From DASQWC01 sp035640475 (GTDB lineage: Bacteria; Actinomycetota; JAICYB01): a stretch of 13,497 bases of DNA. The stretch covers positions 1 through 13,497 of the forward strand of contig DASQWC010000218.1 in assembly GCA_035640475.1 (NCBI GenBank), in the 5' to 3' direction. Below the pieces are notes generated by a model. That model saw only the letters and a program-made list of their open reading frames with translations, searched no databases and had not been told where the DNA came from. Below are positions 1-6,139 of this stretch, piece after piece (the stretch's first letter is position 1; every line of letters starts with the position of its first letter). The position numbers and the translations under genes are program-made.

Positions 1-517
1 CCGCCACGAACATGTCCACCTCGGGCGCGTCGCCGATGATTTCCTGGCCGGTCCCCTGCTCGTGCGCCATCGGGTTGGCGATGTTCTCGTACTGGTTGAG
101 CATCCAGTACTTGAGGTTCTCCTTGTCCATCTCCTCGGCCATGCGGATGGCGCCGTTGGTTCCCTGGTCGCCGGGCGACAAGTGAACGGTCGCGCCGTAC
201 ATCTCGATCATGCGGCGGCGCTCCACGGACACAGAGGAGGGCATCACGATCTCCAGCGGGACACCCTTCAGCCGGCAGATCATCGCCATCGAGATGCCGG
301 TGTTCCCGGAGGACGGCTCGAGCAGGATGCGGTCCTCGATGAGCAGGCCGTCTCGTTCGGCCTGCTCGATCATCGACTTCGCGATGCGGTCCTTGACCGA
401 GCCCGTCGGGTTCTGACCTTCGAGCTTCGCGTAGAGCTTCGTCCCCTTCGGCGCGAGATTCGGCAGGCCGACGAGCGGTGTGTTGCCGATCGCGTCCAGC
501 GGGGACTCGAAGCGCAC
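1..517 (-). CDS. cysM: CysO-dependent cysteine synthase CysM, 3' end beyond window
   Basis: This PLP enzyme of the cysteine synthase fold would join sulfur from the CysO thiocarboxylate to an activated serine (O-phosphoserine in mycobacteria). The first 172 residues are present. They show GNTPLVGL near the N-terminus, NPTGSVKDR with the PLP lysine, the substrate loop PSSGNTGIS, and SVERRRMIEMYGA, which closely resembles my recollection of Mycobacterium tuberculosis CysM (SVERRQLLELYGA). The C-terminal half, including the arginine that recognises phosphoserine, lies outside the window. GTG at 517-515 is the only possible start after an in-frame stop upstream. A GGAGG at 533-529, inside the end of cysO, is its likely ribosome-binding site. 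The gene follows cysO by 7 nt in one operon. The family call is firm; O-phosphoserine use is inferred from neighbours. Confidence 0.9.
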   Translation of the reverse strand, partial: MRFESPLDAIGNTPLVGLPNLAPKGTKLYAKLEGQNPTGSVKDRIAKSMIEQAERDGLLIEDRILLEPSSGNTGISMAMICRLKGVPLEIVMPSSVSVERRRMIEMYGATVHLSPGDQGTNGAIRMAEEMDKENLKYWMLNQYENIANPMAHEQGTGQEIIGDAPEVDMFVA

Positions 518-524
518 GCTGTGC

Positions 525-800
525 TTAGCCTCCGGCCACCGCCGGCAAGATGCTCACAACGTCGCCGTCGGAGACCTTCGTGTCGAGGCCTTCGAGGTAA
601 CGGATGTCCTCGTCGTTGGCGTAGACGTTGATGAACCTGTGCAGCTTGCCGTCGTCCCCGACCACTTTCGCCTTGAACTCCGGAAAACGGCCGGCGATGT
701 CCTCGACGAGCTGGCCGATGGTCTTCCCGCTCGCTTCGAGGAGCGCCTGGCCGTCCGTGTGTTTGCGAAGGACGGTTGGGATCTTTACCTGAACGCTCAC
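525..800 (-). CDS. cysO: Sulfur carrier protein CysO (ubiquitin-like, C-terminal Gly-Gly)
   Basis: This is a ubiquitin-like sulfur carrier of the MoaD/ThiS type. Its C-terminal glycine is adenylated by an E1 enzyme and turned into a thiocarboxylate that CysM uses to make cysteine. The 91-residue product has IPTVLRKHTDGQ near the start, GKLHRFINVYANDEDIRYLEGL in the middle and SDGDVVSILPAVAGG at the end. All three match mycobacterial CysO, which is 93 residues long, and the end is the exposed Gly-Gly. The start is GTG at 800-798; it overlaps the stop of the E1 gene by 4 nt (GTGA), implying translational coupling. In-frame sequence continues upstream, but the family's N-terminus aligns to this GTG. 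MoaD is the alternative, but the neighbours mec and cysM and the LPAVAGG tail favour CysO. Confidence 0.93.
   Translation of the reverse strand: MSVQVKIPTVLRKHTDGQALLEASGKTIGQLVEDIAGRFPEFKAKVVGDDGKLHRFINVYANDEDIRYLEGLDTKVSDGDVVSILPAVAGG
529..533 (-). promoter_or_regulatory. Shine-Dalgarno of cysM embedded in the cysO diglycine codons
   Basis: The last two codons of cysO, GGA GGC, create GGAGG on the minus strand, 11 nt before the cysM GTG at 517. No other good ribosome-binding site precedes cysM, so the codons for the functional Gly-Gly tail appear to serve both genes. Confidence 0.55.
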
Positions 801-1612
801 GATGTGGTCACCCCACAAAACTCCTCGTAGTCGACGAGCTCCTTGATCTCGGGGGAAGAACCGCACAGCGGGCACGAATCATCCCGCCGGACGCGCACCC
901 GGGTGAACCGGGTCTCCAATGCATCGTACAAAAGGAGATAGCCGATCAGCGGTTCGCCGATGCCGGCGAGCAGCTTGATCGCCTCGGTCGCCTGGATGGT
1001 GCCGACCGTGCCGGCTAGGACGCCGAAGACACCGGCCTGTGCACAGTTGGGAACGGAGCCCGGCGGCGGCGGCAGCGGGAAGAGGCAGCGGTAGCACGGG
1101 GAGTCGTCTCGGCGCTGATCGAACACCGTGATCTGGCCTTCGAATTGGAAGATCGCACCGCTGACGAGCGGCTTGACCGTCAGGTAACAGGCGTCGTTGA
1201 GCAGGTAACGCGTCGGGAAGTTGTCGCTGCCGTCGATGACGAGGTCGAAACCCTCGATCGCCTCAAAAGCGTTCGTGCTGTCGAGCTTTTGATTGATCTC
1301 GACGACGTTCACGTCCGGGTTGATGGCACCGATCGTCTCGGCTCCCGATGTTGTCTTCGGCCGTCCGACGTCGGCAGTGCCGTGCAGGACCTGGCGCTGC
1401 AGGTTCGTGATGTCGACGTCGTCGAAGTCCACGAGTCCGATCGTCCCGACGCCGGCGGCCGCGAGGTACAGAGCGACCGGGGAGCCGAGACCGCCCGTGC
1501 CGACGACGAGCACGCGGCCGTCGAGGAGCTTACGCTGCCCTTCCCCGCCGACCTCGGGGAGAATGATGTGCCGCGCATAGCGGTGGATCTGGTCTTCCGT
1601 GAACTCACTCAC
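797..1612 (-). CDS. MoeB/ThiF-type E1 adenylyltransferase activating CysO, without rhodanese domain
   Basis: This E1-like enzyme adenylates the C-terminal glycine of a ubiquitin-like sulfur carrier, here presumably CysO. The 271-residue protein has the nucleotide-binding GTGGLGS at 38-44, NLQRQ at 70-74, DGSDNF at 127-132, and two zinc-binding CxxC pairs (C173/C176 and C247/C250). C190, in the PNCAQAGVFG stretch, sits where MoeB-type enzymes carry a conserved cysteine. Mycobacterial MoeZ has about 390 residues because of a C-terminal rhodanese domain. That domain is absent, so sulfur must come from a separate donor. GTG at 1612 overlaps the mec stop by 4 nt and its own stop overlaps cysO by 4 nt, placing it firmly between CysO and Mec. 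MoeB of molybdopterin synthesis is the alternative; context argues against it. Confidence 0.9.
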   Translation of the reverse strand: MSEFTEDQIHRYARHIILPEVGGEGQRKLLDGRVLVVGTGGLGSPVALYLAAAGVGTIGLVDFDDVDITNLQRQVLHGTADVGRPKTTSGAETIGAINPDVNVVEINQKLDSTNAFEAIEGFDLVIDGSDNFPTRYLLNDACYLTVKPLVSGAIFQFEGQITVFDQRRDDSPCYRCLFPLPPPPGSVPNCAQAGVFGVLAGTVGTIQATEAIKLLAGIGEPLIGYLLLYDALETRFTRVRVRRDDSCPLCGSSPEIKELVDYEEFCGVTTS

Positions 1613-2007
1613 GTAATCTCCAGCTTCACTTCACTGACATCTTTCTGATCGATGATGCGGAAGCCCCGAACGTCTGGATTACTTGGGTCGCGCAGTGAAA
1701 CGATCAGATAAACAGCCTCGGGATACATGGCCCTCTCAACATCCGTCGTCGACGGGTATGCGGCGGAGCGCGTGTGTGAGTGATAGATCGCTATGAGTTC
1801 AATGCCCTCCGCCTCCATGTCGTTCTGGGCGCGGAAATGCTCGTTTGGGTCGGCCTCATAGAGAACGGGTGATCGCTTGATGTTCGTTAGCGGATATCGC
1901 TTCGCCGCGGTTGAATTCTTTCCCGCCAAGAATCCACAAGCCTCAAAGGGAGCGTCATCCTTGGCGTGCTGAATCATTTCGTCGACGAATCTCTTCGCGA
2001 TTCGCAT
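1609..2007 (-). CDS. mec: Mec-like JAMM (MPN+) zinc metalloprotease releasing cysteine from CysO
   Basis: This is a JAMM/MPN+ peptidase of family M67. In mycobacteria Mec cuts the CysO-cysteine adduct to release free cysteine and regenerate the Gly-Gly tail. The 132-residue product carries the full motif: E22 in FEACGFLAG, then H76-x-H78, S86 and D89 in HSHTRSAAYPSTTD, exactly the H-x-H-x7-S-x2-D spacing. The ATG at 2007 has AGGA about 9 nt upstream. The stop overlaps the E1 gene by 4 nt. A 61-nt gap with a hairpin separates it from the gene upstream, the only real gap in this operon. By hand count 1621-1980 is about 55 % GC against about 70 % just upstream in 2101-2220, so the gene may have a different history. 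Confidence 0.92.
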   Translation of the reverse strand: MRIAKRFVDEMIQHAKDDAPFEACGFLAGKNSTAAKRYPLTNIKRSPVLYEADPNEHFRAQNDMEAEGIELIAIYHSHTRSAAYPSTTDVERAMYPEAVYLIVSLRDPSNPDVRGFRIIDQKDVSEVKLEIT

Positions 2008-2022
2008 TGTTCGTCCTGGTCG

Positions 2023-2050
2023 GAGGGCCGCTTTCTAAATACAGGCCCTC
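2023..2050. other. Hairpin between cysK2 and mec
   Basis: A perfect 7-bp inverted repeat, GAGGGCC at 2023-2029 and GGCCCTC at 2044-2050, encloses a 14-nt AT-rich loop. It lies in the only gap of the operon. No run of T follows on the minus strand, so it does not look like a standard terminator. It could be an RNA-processing or attenuation site, or chance. Confidence 0.4.
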
Positions 2051-2068
2051 TCAATGATAGAGAACGAC

Positions 2069-3007
2069 CTAGGTCGGCTCGATCATTACCCCGACGTTGC
2101 GCTCGCCCCAATCGGCGGCGATCCCGACGACTCGGTGGTCGGGCCCGAGCTTCCGAGCCTGGGCCCTCGCCGCGATGAGAACCGCTCCCGTCGACGGCCC
2201 GAAGAACAACCCGAACTCCCGGCCGAGCTCCCTGACGGCTTCGTGCGCCTCCCACCACGGCACGGGATACACCTCGTCGATCAAGTCGCGCCGCAGCAGC
2301 GAAGGAACGAACCCCGGACCGATCCCGGGAATCCGGTGGGGACCGGGCTTGCCGCCCGAAAGGACCGGCGATTCCGCCGGCTCCACAGCGACGACGCGAC
2401 AGGCCGGGTTCTTCCCCTTGAGCACGTCCGCGCAACCGGTGAGTGTCGCGCCGGTGCCGACACCCGACACGAACGCGTCGACGCGGCCGTCGCATTGCTC
2501 CCAGATCTCGTGTGCCGTAGCGCGATGCGCCTCGACGGCAGCGGGATTCGAGAATTGATGGAGCACGAACGCTCCGTCGCGCGCCAGCCGTTCGGCGTGC
2601 GCGATCGCCCCGGACATGCGTTCGGCCGGCTCGGTGAGGATCAGCTCGACCCCGAGCGTCTCGAGATTCGCTCGGCGGATCTCCGGCATGTCCGACGGCG
2701 CGACAACGATGACCTTGTAGCCCTTGGCGGGGCCGATCACGGCCAGCGCAGTCGCTGTGTTCCCCGACGACGCCTCGACGATCGGCTTCCCCTGCGCGAG
2801 GATGCCGCGAGCTTCGGCGTCCTCGATCATCGCGAGCACTGTGCGGTCCTTGATCGAGCCCGACGGGTTATCGCCTTCAACCTTCAATCGGATCTCGCCA
2901 CAGTCCGGCGCGGCGCCCAGATCGACCATCACCGAATTCCCGACGACTTCGAGAACGCTGGAGACGACGGGTGCGGCGTCCTCGCCGGCCTTGGCCTTCG
3001 GTGTCAC
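2069..3007 (-). CDS. Divergent CysK-like PLP-dependent synthase (here cysK2)
   Basis: This 312-residue member of the cysteine synthase/cystathionine beta-synthase fold presumably replaces a leaving group on an activated serine with a sulfur, or possibly selenium, nucleophile. It has NPSGSIKDR with the PLP lysine K53, a phosphate-binding GTGAT at 184-188, IPGIGPGFVP at 226-234 and GPSTG at 270-274. Key loops differ from ordinary CysK: GNSVMV replaces GNTPLV, SGNTA (81-85) replaces SGNTG, GTGA replaces GTGG, and AHEI replaces GPEI. The start is GTG at 3007, overlapping the selD stop by 4 nt (GTGA). The open frame runs further upstream, but that part is antisense-like and overlaps selD. A standard cysteine synthase is possible, but the changed substrate loop and the tie to selD suggest a specialised role. 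Confidence 0.82.
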   Translation of the reverse strand: MTPKAKAGEDAAPVVSSVLEVVGNSVMVDLGAAPDCGEIRLKVEGDNPSGSIKDRTVLAMIEDAEARGILAQGKPIVEASSGNTATALAVIGPAKGYKVIVVAPSDMPEIRRANLETLGVELILTEPAERMSGAIAHAERLARDGAFVLHQFSNPAAVEAHRATAHEIWEQCDGRVDAFVSGVGTGATLTGCADVLKGKNPACRVVAVEPAESPVLSGGKPGPHRIPGIGPGFVPSLLRRDLIDEVYPVPWWEAHEAVRELGREFGLFFGPSTGAVLIAARAQARKLGPDHRVVGIAADWGERNVGVMIEPT

Positions 3008-4047
3008 CCAACGTTCCCGGAGACGCTGATGGTTCCGGCCGGTCCGTCCACGACTCGGCCGATCACGGTGCCGACGTCGACGGCTCGATCTGCAGGACAC
3101 GCCGCGAGGAGACCGCCCGACGTCTGGGCGTCGGCGAGCATCAGACGCGTGAGCTCGGTCGAGCCGTCCCACGTGACGTGCGCATCGACGGCAGCCAGGT
3201 TCCGTTTCGTTCCGCCCGGTACCGACCCGCTCTCCGCCAGCGCCGGCGCGCCCGGCAACAGCGGCACGCGTGCGGCATCGATGGCCGCCGCGGCACCCGA
3301 GGCCGCGAGCATCCGGTGCAGATGGCCGAGAAGGCCGAATCCTGTCACGTCGGTACAGGCTCGAACGCCGGCAACAACCAGCGCCGCGGACGCCACGTCG
3401 TTGAGACGGGTCATCGACTCGACGGCCGCCTGCATCGCGTCGTCCGGAGCTTTGTCTGCCTTGATCGCCGTCGTGATCACACCGGTGCCGATCGGCTTGG
3501 TCAGTACCAAGTCGTCGCCCGGACGCGCCGCGTCGATCGTCATCATTCTCGACGGATCGATATGCCCAACGATGACCATCCCGTACTTCGGCTCGGGATC
3601 GTCGACCGTGTGGCCGCCGACGACGACGAAGCCGGCGCGTTCGGCGACATCGCGCCCGCCGCGCAGGACATCGGCGAGGACGTCCAGCGGCAACGCTTCC
3701 CGCGGCCACGCGGCGATGTTCAGGCCGACGAGGGGACGTCCTCCCATCGCATACACGTCGCTCGCGGCGTTGGTCGCGGCGATCTGACCCCAGATGAACG
3801 GATCGTCGACCAGCGGCGTGAAGAAGTCGAGCGTGAGCACGATCGATTCGTCGTCCGACAGCCGGACGACGGCGGCGTCGTCTGCTTCGTTCAAGCCGAC
3901 GAGCACATCGGCCGGAACATCAGATTGTTGCGCCGGGGGGCCGAGCAGCTCCAGGACGCGGTCGAGGTCGCTCAGGCCGAGCTTGCACGCGCATCCTGCG
4001 CCGTGTGAATAGGACGTCAGCTTGAGCCGCGCAGCCGTGTCGGCCAT
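3004..4047 (-). CDS. selD: Selenophosphate synthetase SelD (selenide, water dikinase), Cys form
   Basis: SelD makes selenophosphate from selenide and ATP, the selenium donor for selenocysteine and selenouridine. The 347-residue product matches the whole family: HGAGCACK with catalytic C19, C21 and K22 (equivalent to E. coli C17, C19, K20), DDAAV at 56-60, DFFTPLVDDPF at 74-84, IAATNAASDVYAMGG, VGGHTVDDPEPKYG at 143-156, TDVTGFGLLGHL at 232-243 and DAQTSGGLL at 306-314. The catalytic position is cysteine, not selenocysteine. ATG at 4047 fits the family N-terminus. No convincing ribosome-binding site precedes it, and a TACACT -10-like element ends 9 nt before the ATG, so the mRNA may be almost leaderless. 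It is the first gene of the operon and overlaps cysK2 by 4 nt. No SelA, SelB or SelU gene is visible in the window. Confidence 0.95.
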   Translation of the reverse strand: MADTAARLKLTSYSHGAGCACKLGLSDLDRVLELLGPPAQQSDVPADVLVGLNEADDAAVVRLSDDESIVLTLDFFTPLVDDPFIWGQIAATNAASDVYAMGGRPLVGLNIAAWPREALPLDVLADVLRGGRDVAERAGFVVVGGHTVDDPEPKYGMVIVGHIDPSRMMTIDAARPGDDLVLTKPIGTGVITTAIKADKAPDDAMQAAVESMTRLNDVASAALVVAGVRACTDVTGFGLLGHLHRMLAASGAAAAIDAARVPLLPGAPALAESGSVPGGTKRNLAAVDAHVTWDGSTELTRLMLADAQTSGGLLAACPADRAVDVGTVIGRVVDGPAGTISVSGNVG

Positions 4048-4056
4048 GTGGCCGTC

Positions 4057-4062
4057 AGTGTA
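4057..4062 (-). promoter_or_regulatory. Candidate -10 element for selD operon
   Basis: TACACT fits the actinobacterial TAnnnT -10 pattern and ends 9 nt before the selD ATG, so transcription would begin within a few nt of the start codon. I see no clear -35 element. Confidence 0.35.
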
Positions 4063-4135
4063 TGCAGCGTTTGTCCCTAGCGCGCTGTAACGTGCTCGCG
4101 ACCGTATCGGAAGCGTCCCCGCTTCCCATTCCGGA

Positions 4136-4163
4136 CTTCCCCACCGTCTTCGAGTTGGGGAGG
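4136..4163 (+). promoter_or_regulatory. Leader hairpin covering the ribosome-binding site of the M15 peptidase gene
   Basis: CTTCCCCA at 4136-4143 can pair with TGGGGAGG at 4156-4163 (8 pairs, one of them G-T) around a 12-nt loop. The right arm contains GGGGAGG, the Shine-Dalgarno 8 nt before the ATG at 4172. Folding would hide the ribosome-binding site, so translation may be conditional. The pairing is seen; the regulation is inferred. This hairpin occupies the end of the 124-nt gap between selD and this gene. The rest of the gap shows only possible promoter sequence. Confidence 0.45.
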
Positions 4164-4171
4164 TCGATGGA

Positions 4172-4774
4172 ATGCGTCACACGAAGTTCGCCGCGGCCGC
4201 CGTCGTACTGGTCTTGGCGGTCGTTGCCGCCGCTCCGGCCGCCGGGGCGTGGCACTTCGCGGCGGAAGGATGGCAGCACCAGCACTACAAGTACCCGCCC
4301 GTCCCGAGCGGCTACAGCCAGATCGTCAGCGTCTTCGGTCAGCCGTGCAACAGCAACTCGACGTACAACCGGACGAATTGGGTCGCGACGGACAACGGAA
4401 CGAGCTACGCCGTGTACTACCACTACAAGCTCGGCGGCTGGGGAACGCACTATGGCGGAAAAGGCCGCTACGACATGTCGTCCAATCTCAATCAAGACGT
4501 CCGCGGACATCTGCGCAACGACCACCTGACGGGCCTGATCAAGAGCGGCATCTGGGGCTACGCGTGCCGGTACATCTCCGGAACCACGAAGTGGTCGACA
4601 CATGCGTGGGGAATCGCCGTCGACATCAACTCGGCCTACGAGCACTACGGCGCCGACCACAAGCATTGCCACTCGATCCCGGGGTCGGTCAGCGACCGAT
4701 GGAAAGCGCACAGCTGGAAGCACGGCTGGACCTTCGGCGACTGCATGCACTTCCAATACGCCATCAACTACTAG
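4172..4774 (+). CDS. Secreted M15-type (VanY/endolysin-like) zinc peptidase
   Basis: This is probably a cell-wall D,D-carboxypeptidase or L-Ala-D-Glu-type endopeptidase acting outside the membrane. The 200-residue product starts with a signal peptide: positive residues, a hydrophobic stretch to about residue 23, and likely cleavage after APAAGA at 26. Near the C-terminus it has the M15 zinc motif STHAWGIAVD at 142-151 (H144 and D151) and FGDCMHFQ at 188-195 (D190, H193). Cysteines 59, 132, 166 and 191 could form two disulfides, as expected for an exported protein. ATG at 4172 has a strong GGGGAGG 8 nt upstream. The next gene follows after 15 nt. The middle region is rich in Tyr, Trp and His and is not one I recognise. 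Family placement is good; substrate is unknown. Confidence 0.82.
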   Translation: MRHTKFAAAAVVLVLAVVAAAPAAGAWHFAAEGWQHQHYKYPPVPSGYSQIVSVFGQPCNSNSTYNRTNWVATDNGTSYAVYYHYKLGGWGTHYGGKGRYDMSSNLNQDVRGHLRNDHLTGLIKSGIWGYACRYISGTTKWSTHAWGIAVDINSAYEHYGADHKHCHSIPGSVSDRWKAHSWKHGWTFGDCMHFQYAINY

Positions 4775-4789
4775 GAGGTTGAGAGGAAC

Positions 4790-5488
4790 ATGGTTCGAAG
4801 GAAACTCGCAGTTCTCATCGCGGCCGGAGCGACGCTCGTTTCGAGTGCGGCCGGAGCGACGCTGCTCCGCAGCCCGGATGCCGCAGCGGATCTCGGCGTC
4901 GGCGCAGACGACCTCGTTCAAAGCGCGCGTGATGATCTCGCACGCGTGCCGGAGCTGACGCTCAACGTCGTCCCGTCGACGACGACGGGTGTGGGCGAAT
5001 CCCTGATCCTCGTCATCGCAGCGCAGGTTCCCGCAGCCGATGCTGCATCCAAGCTCGACTCCGTCAACGCACCTTTCGGCGAACTGAGCGGCTTCTCGAT
5101 CGACGCCGCCGACTCCTACGAGGTGACGGGAGCCTATGTACGGACGACACCGGACACGGTCGACATCCCATGCGGCGAAGAGCTCGACTGTGCCGACGGG
5201 CTGACCGCCGTGCACGAGCTGCAACCGATCGTGCTCGAGCAGGTTCCGGCCGACGTCGGCGCCTACGCGCTGCTACCGCAGCATGCGCTCGTCTTGACCG
5301 GCTTCCGCACGAAACGGGGCGCCGAGGAGTTCCTGGAACTCGCCCGCGCTGCCGGCGTCACCGGTCTCGTCACGATTCAGGCGCGAAAGACCGGCGGCGG
5401 CGCCATCGGGCTGGGTCAGGAACCACATCCGGACGGCTCGGGCCCGCTGCTCGGTCCCTTGGCCGACCAAGAGCTCTACCAGCGATAA
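4790..5488 (+). CDS. Secreted protein of unknown function
   Basis: I do not recognise this 232-residue protein. It begins with a signal peptide (MVRRKL followed by a hydrophobic Ala-rich stretch to about residue 23). No lipobox cysteine is present, so it is probably released or held by other means. Two cysteines, C128 and C134 in IPCGEELDC, could form a small disulfide loop. Residues 165-200 read as strand-helix-strand (HALVLTGF, then an Ala/Glu-rich helix, then TGLVTIQAR), loosely like a SPOR peptidoglycan-binding repeat, but this is weak. The C-terminus is Gly/Pro-rich. ATG at 4790 has AGGAGG 11 nt and GAGG 3 nt upstream. It sits between a wall peptidase gene and a lipoprotein gene in one operon, suggesting a cell-envelope role. 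Confidence 0.75.
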   Translation: MVRRKLAVLIAAGATLVSSAAGATLLRSPDAAADLGVGADDLVQSARDDLARVPELTLNVVPSTTTGVGESLILVIAAQVPAADAASKLDSVNAPFGELSGFSIDAADSYEVTGAYVRTTPDTVDIPCGEELDCADGLTAVHELQPIVLEQVPADVGAYALLPQHALVLTGFRTKRGAEEFLELARAAGVTGLVTIQARKTGGGAIGLGQEPHPDGSGPLLGPLADQELYQR

Positions 5489-5497
5489 CGGTTGCCG

Positions 5498-6136
5498 GTG
5501 TCACTGCCGATCAAAGTGCTCGTGTTGATCTCGCTGCTCCTCGGCGCTTGTGCTCCGGGCACGCCACGATCGACCCAGATTCCCCGGGCGCGCACGGAGG
5601 CATCCGTCGTCCGCTCGGGCTTCTCGATCCGAGACGGCCGGCTGGGCGCGGGCGCCCTCGTGCGCGTCGGCGGAAGCAAGACCATTCGCGACATCACAAT
5701 CGGCATCACGTTCTTTGCAGGTGGCCGAAAGGTCGGCGCGCAACAACGAGACATCCTTCCGTACTGTCCGCCGTCCAGCGATTGCTGGTGGGGCCAATCG
5801 TTCTTCGGCGATCGGCTCGATGTACGCTGGGCGTCCGTCGATCGCGCAGTTGTCCGTGTGCTGCGTGCGGGCGCTTCTACCGACCGCGAGTCGATCGTGA
5901 GTCGTCTCCGGTTTGCCGTCGAAGGTGACGACGTCGTTGTGACGCCGGCCGGCGAGGACGGCACCGCCTACTTGGTCGCCGTCCGCGGATCGCGCCCGTC
6001 CTACGGAATCTCGTTCGTCACCCGCAGCGGTGAGCATGCGCCCTTGCGGTACGGAACCGAGTCCTTCCCGACGGACCGCCGGGATCGAATCGTCGGCGCC
6101 TTCTATCCGGGCCCGGTCGAGCGGCCGGCCGACTAG
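5498..6136 (+). CDS. Putative lipoprotein of unknown function
   Basis: The product, about 212 residues, is probably an exported lipoprotein. Its N-terminus has a lysine followed by VLVLISLLLGAC, a hydrophobic segment ending in a lipobox (LGAC) whose cysteine would be lipidated. The rest looks like beta-rich soluble domains, with a Cys pair in YCPPSSDCWW. I recognise no catalytic motif. The start is uncertain: TTG at 5492 and GTG at 5498 are both in frame, 3 and 9 nt after the upstream stop, and neither has a clear ribosome-binding site. I chose GTG. The gene ends 3 nt before the stop of the convergent oxidase gene. The operon position suggests it works with the secreted peptidase at the cell surface. 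Confidence 0.75.
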   Translation: MSLPIKVLVLISLLLGACAPGTPRSTQIPRARTEASVVRSGFSIRDGRLGAGALVRVGGSKTIRDITIGITFFAGGRKVGAQQRDILPYCPPSSDCWWGQSFFGDRLDVRWASVDRAVVRVLRAGASTDRESIVSRLRFAVEGDDVVVTPAGEDGTAYLVAVRGSRPSYGISFVTRSGEHAPLRYGTESFPTDRRDRIVGAFYPGPVERPAD

Positions 6137-6139
6137 CCC

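Noticed and set aside
3008..3709. N-terminal extension of cysK2 into the selD region
   Set aside because: The frame is open, but the added residues are Arg-rich noise overlapping selD in another frame. GTG 3007 matches the family N-terminus and overlaps the selD stop by 4 nt.
2054..3787. Long plus-strand open frame of 577 codons
   Set aside because: It lies opposite selD and cysK2, which have complete family motifs. The frame is Arg/Pro-rich with no domain, as expected for antisense of high-GC genes.
3985..3991. Selenocysteine codon at the SelD catalytic site
   Set aside because: The catalytic residue (C19) is encoded by an ordinary cysteine codon and the frame has no internal TGA.
4048..4171. 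c-di-AMP-type riboswitch ahead of the wall peptidase gene
   Set aside because: Such riboswitches precede many actinobacterial wall hydrolases, but this leader is short and shows one simple hairpin without the conserved riboswitch parts I know.
4055..5224. Long minus-strand open frame of 389 codons
   Set aside because: It is antisense to the M15 peptidase and the secreted protein, both with signal peptides, good ribosome-binding sites and, for the first, a zinc motif.
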